Shown here piece by piece: positions 61,000 to 64,000 of a stretch of DNA of 64,000 nt. The translations under genes and the position numbers were made by a program. Position 1 is the stretch's first letter. Each line of letters begins with the position of its first letter. Origin of the DNA: Methanoculleus sp. (GTDB taxonomy: Archaea; Halobacteriota; Methanomicrobia; Methanomicrobiales; Methanoculleaceae); assembly GCA_018433835.1 (NCBI GenBank), contig JAHDQM010000002.1:1-64000 (forward strand), written 5' to 3'. The notes below the pieces were generated by a model. That model did not search any database, had not been told where the DNA came from, and was given only the letters and a program-made list of their open reading frames with translations.

Positions 61000-61626
61000 C
61001 GCTGTAACCGATCATGAGTCCATGCATATAATACCTGCGGAGATCCGAATCGATCGAAGGAGTGGCGGCGAATTCGGAGGCTGCCCAACGTATATCTCCC
61101 GATCTACGCTGCATTGCTTCTTCCTTTCATTCCAGTGGTGCCCTTCGTCCTCTTCTCCAGGGATTCGGCGAAGAATAGCGGGTACTCATAGGCCGCTTTG
61201 CATCCGTTTCATATCCGTGCACGCAATGCCGTGTAAAACCCTGCCTTCAGCACTCAGGCCCCGTTCTCCGGACGCTCCTGCCGGATACTCCTGTAAGAGG
61301 GCCTGCGGGTGAGCGGGTTTAACCTCCGTGCCCATCGCCCCATGAAATCGGAAACGGCATACCCGCTCGTGAAGAACCTAAACGCCCTCCATCCCTGATG
61401 CGAGGATCCTTCCCGGCAGTCCTTTCCCGACGGGGTATCCCACGGAGCCGGAAGGTGGGGAGGCAGGCCGCTCATCGGCTCATGCCGGACGGGTCTTGCG
61501 ATCGGCCAGAAGTTTGAGCAGGCCGAACCGACAGAGCACACTTTCAGCAATGCCTTTTATCTACTTTTCAGCCGTCCTGGCAAAACATATATCACTGATC
61601 TCGGGTCTAAAGCATGAGATCGCCTC
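61000..61626. other. 627-bp intergenic region, possibly with a decayed gene
   Basis: No intact gene is supported. A minus-strand frame at 61254-61550 contains AFRFFTSGYAVSDFMGRWAR, which looks like genuine protein, but the rest is Pro/Arg-rich and lacks a start site. It may be the end of a decayed glycan gene. A/T-rich sequence at 61545-61600 is a likely promoter for the flippase. Confidence 0.35.
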
Positions 61627-63126
61627 ATGCCGAGCTTCATCAGCAATCTACTTAAGATGGCGTCGGGCACCGTGATCGCCCAGGTTGTTGCCATAATCCT
61701 CATTCCCGTGGTTACACGCCTCTATCCACCGGAATTCTTTGGGGTCAACCAGCTCTTCCTCTCCATAGCTGCGGTGATACTGGTCGTCTCCACCCTCTCC
61801 TATCACTTCACGATCATGGTAACGGAGCGAGAAGAAGATTCCGTGAACCTCCTTGGGGTGTGTGTCGTCTGTCTACTGGGTATCTCTACCGGGGCGGGCG
61901 TCGTCTTCGTCGGGTTTGCAGACTGGTTCGGAAGCGTCTTCAATACGCCGCTGATCGCCGACTACTTTGTATGGCTACCGCTCTATATCATCCTCAGCAG
62001 CCTCATCGTGGTCCTGAATGAATGGCTCTCCCGGAAGGTGAGGTACGGCGTCATCGCCAGGGGCATCGTAACGAACACGGTCTCAACGCGGGTGATCCAG
62101 ATCGGAGGCGGTCTGATCCATGCCTCCCCGCTCGGCCTTATCCTCGGTTCGGTGATAGGGGCGGGTCTTGCCACTCTCTCCCTGCTCCGGGGATTGAAAG
62201 AGGACACTGCCCTCTTAAAGACCGTTACAGGAGGGCAGATGAAGGCTCTTGCCGCTCGATACAAGCATTTTTCACTCTATGCGTCTCTCGGCAGCCTTGC
62301 CAACAGCGTATCCTGGGAATTGCCGGCTTTCATGCTTGCCTACTTCTTCAACCCGACTGTTGTCGGATACTATGCCCTTGCCATAATGGCAGTAAAGTTG
62401 CCCATGGCGATGGTGGGAAAATCTATCACCCAGGTGTTCTTCCAGAAAGCGAGCGAGGAGAGGATACAGACAGGGGACGTAAAGAACGTGGTCCGTGAGG
62501 TCCACACACGGCTGATCTCCGTCGGTATTTTCCCCTTCATTATCTTTGTGATCCTCGCCCAGGACCTCTTCACCTTCATCTTCGGTGCAAACTGGCTCAC
62601 CGCAGGCACCTATGCGATGATTCTTGCTCCATGGACCTTCGCCGTATTCATCATCTCACCCATTTCGTCCCTCTTCGGCGTTCTCGACAGGCAGAGAGCT
62701 TTCTTCTTCTTCGAGCTCCTGACCCTGTGCGCATTGACGCTCCTCTTCTCCATCGGCGGCACCTTCGGCGATCCCGTCATAGCACTCACGCTCTTTTCCA
62801 TCGGCGGCGTTTTCATATGGGGGGCGAAGAGCGCCTACCTCATAAAGGAGGCCGAGGCCGGGTACCGGGACAGCGTCCTAAGCCTGACCCGGCACCTGCT
62901 GCTCAGCATCGTTGTATCCCTCCCCCTCATAATCGCGAAGTTTGCGGGGATCCCGTTCCTGCTCCTGCTCGGGGTCGCGGGAGTGACCGCGGTTGCCTAC
63001 TACCTCCGGATCTTCTTCACGGATGCCCTGATCCGCAAGGAGGTCCTGAGGATGATCCGGGGTTCCGTCTCCCCGAGGCACGTCCGGTGGATGGAGCGGC
63101 TGGGTTTATTCCGAGAGCAGGGTTAG
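61627..63126 (+). CDS. Oligosaccharide flippase (Wzx/PST-like, MATE fold)
   Basis: A 499-residue membrane protein with about fourteen helices. It starts MPSFISNLLKMASGTVIAQV, and has PVVTRLYPPEFFGVNQLF, the typical Wzx-like N-terminal arrangement. It moves lipid-linked sugar units across the membrane. No ribosome site is obvious (tgagat only). Neighbouring glycan enzymes support the assignment. Confidence 0.87.
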   Translation: MPSFISNLLKMASGTVIAQVVAIILIPVVTRLYPPEFFGVNQLFLSIAAVILVVSTLSYHFTIMVTEREEDSVNLLGVCVVCLLGISTGAGVVFVGFADWFGSVFNTPLIADYFVWLPLYIILSSLIVVLNEWLSRKVRYGVIARGIVTNTVSTRVIQIGGGLIHASPLGLILGSVIGAGLATLSLLRGLKEDTALLKTVTGGQMKALAARYKHFSLYASLGSLANSVSWELPAFMLAYFFNPTVVGYYALAIMAVKLPMAMVGKSITQVFFQKASEERIQTGDVKNVVREVHTRLISVGIFPFIIFVILAQDLFTFIFGANWLTAGTYAMILAPWTFAVFIISPISSLFGVLDRQRAFFFFELLTLCALTLLFSIGGTFGDPVIALTLFSIGGVFIWGAKSAYLIKEAEAGYRDSVLSLTRHLLLSIVVSLPLIIAKFAGIPFLLLLGVAGVTAVAYYLRIFFTDALIRKEVLRMIRGSVSPRHVRWMERLGLFREQG

Positions 63127-63237
63127 CAGGAGTTGTGCGGAAGCCATTCGGAGGATCAGGCCTGAAAAGGCAGACGAATCTAGATGGTTCTCCGTGCGAG
63201 CCCATCTTACCGGCGGCGGCCGCACGGACCGGCTGTC

Positions 63238-64000
63238 TCACCCGGCCGGAGGAGCCCGCAACCCCTCTTTCTTCCACCACTTCTCGATCTCCTCGCCGCT
63301 CGTCATCCAGGCGCCCCTATCGTGTCCGTACTTCAGGATCTTCCGGTAGAACTGGAGCGCCGTACCGATCATGAATTCGTTATGCCAGAGTACGGTGATC
63401 ACACCGTGAAGCCGCTCGACGGCGGTGAGGAGGCGTTCTAGCTGGGCCCAGGCCTGCTCCGGGCTCAACGCCATATAAAGGAGCAATGTCCGGTCCATGA
63501 TCGCGAGCGGGATCTCCATGATCTCCATCTCCCGGCCAGTATTCAGGTTGAAAGGCAAAAAAGGGTGGCACATGCCGTTCCGAAACCCGACACAGTCCGA
63601 ATATCCGAGAGTGGTGTCATACCGGAACCCCGCATTCTCCAGCAGTTCCCAGGTCTCCGGCACCCGGAACTTGAGGAAGTGGTTTCTATACCCGGCTATC
63701 TTCCGGTTAAGGATCGTCTCCAGGCGCCGTTTCTCCGCCTGCAGCCTCTCCGGGTTCAGGTAGGCCTCGCACCCCCCGTGCAGGCCGATCTCCCACCCCC
63801 TGTCCCGGAGCGTGCACATCTCCCCTTCAACATCCTCGAGCACGTATGTGTACCCCCGTGCCCCCTTCTCCAGGGCAAGGAAGTAGAAGCTGGAGCATGC
63901 GCCGTGGGACTCCTCGAGGTCAGCGATCTCTTTGAAGTTCCATGCGGGGAGTTTCTTCGATCGCAGCTGCAGAACGGTGTGCCCGGCACGCGTAAAATTC
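63238..64000 (-). CDS. Polysaccharide deacetylase family protein, partial at the right edge
   Basis: The frame runs to the window end without a start; about 254 residues are visible. Reading from the edge gives RAGHTVLQLRSKK, LEESHGACSSFYFLALEK and then GWEIGLHGGCEAYLNPERL, where GLHGG is the NodB-type His motif. GYRNHFLKF is the R-N-H motif next to it, and VITVLWHNEFM the last catalytic His. It probably de-N-acetylates a surface sugar. It lies downstream of, and convergent with, the flippase. The N-terminus is cut by the window. Confidence 0.8.
   Translation of the reverse strand, partial: NFTRAGHTVLQLRSKKLPAWNFKEIADLEESHGACSSFYFLALEKGARGYTYVLEDVEGEMCTLRDRGWEIGLHGGCEAYLNPERLQAEKRRLETILNRKIAGYRNHFLKFRVPETWELLENAGFRYDTTLGYSDCVGFRNGMCHPFLPFNLNTGREMEIMEIPLAIMDRTLLLYMALSPEQAWAQLERLLTAVERLHGVITVLWHNEFMIGTALQFYRKILKYGHDRGAWMTSGEEIEKWWKKEGLRAPPAG

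Noticed and set aside
1..64000. tRNA or rRNA genes
   Set aside because: I looked for T-loop GTTCRAAYC patterns with acceptor pairing and for conserved rRNA stretches. The matches found, such as near 5218-5232, lie inside coding sequence and lack a cloverleaf.

Overview
The window looks like a chromosomal segment of a high-GC methanogenic archaeon of the Methanomicrobiales, most like Methanoculleus. This rests on archaeal EF-1alpha, S10, L7Ae, S28e and L24e, a methanogenesis marker 12 protein, a methanopterin-pathway gene, a four-subunit pyruvate:ferredoxin oxidoreductase, a CetZ-type tubulin homologue and archaeal N-glycosylation-type membrane proteins. I found no tRNA, rRNA, CRISPR array, phage or intact insertion sequence. 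Coding density is high, and most antisense open frames are GC-driven shadows.

Layout. 0.3-2.4 kb: cobZ-cobS (late cobalamin synthesis) and a siroheme sulfite reductase-like protein. 2.4-6.7 kb (minus): a five-gene operon of a short TiaS-like protein, a membrane-anchored extracellular protein, and the S, A (double ATPase) and T components of an ECF-type importer. 6.8-11.1 kb (minus): a MoxR / DUF58 / VWA / membrane-protein operon. 11.5-23 kb: three secreted proteins of 273, 2340 and 1108 residues sharing one beta-rich domain. 23.2-27 kb: small Cys protein, EF-1alpha, S10, an Agl23-type membrane protein. 27.5-29.7 kb: a CetZ homologue with a membrane-anchored helical partner. 29.9-34.8 kb: a glycan/lipid operon. 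34.9-36.2 kb: L7Ae-S28e-L24e-Ndk. 36.2-37 kb: a palindrome-rich spacer. 37-41.8 kb: transporters, amidohydrolase, threonine synthase. 41.7-47.3 kb (minus): porGDAB, hexuloisomerase, marker 12, DUF368. 47.7-51.5 kb: epimerase, phosphoglycerate mutase, and a fused chorismate-lyase-like / beta-RFAP synthase-like enzyme. 51.8-64 kb: a cell-surface polysaccharide region with a glycosyltransferase, two paralogous beta-helix proteins, a polytopic membrane enzyme, a flippase and a partial deacetylase.

The most unusual signal is the shared surface domain. Five copies are present. Four have one order of halves, in the 11.5-23 kb proteins. The fifth, in the ECF operon, has the two halves swapped, as expected of a circular permutation. 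A diffusible or displayed ligand-binding module and an importer-coupled version of the same fold would together make a plausible undescribed capture-and-uptake system. That is inference: the ligand is unknown, and the nearby cobZ-cobS genes are only a weak hint towards corrinoids.

Other notable points are a carbohydrate-binding-like domain nested inside a beta-helix protein, near-identical tandem CARDB repeats, a CetZ-envelope protein operon, and palindromic elements shared between the left edge and the 36.5 kb spacer.
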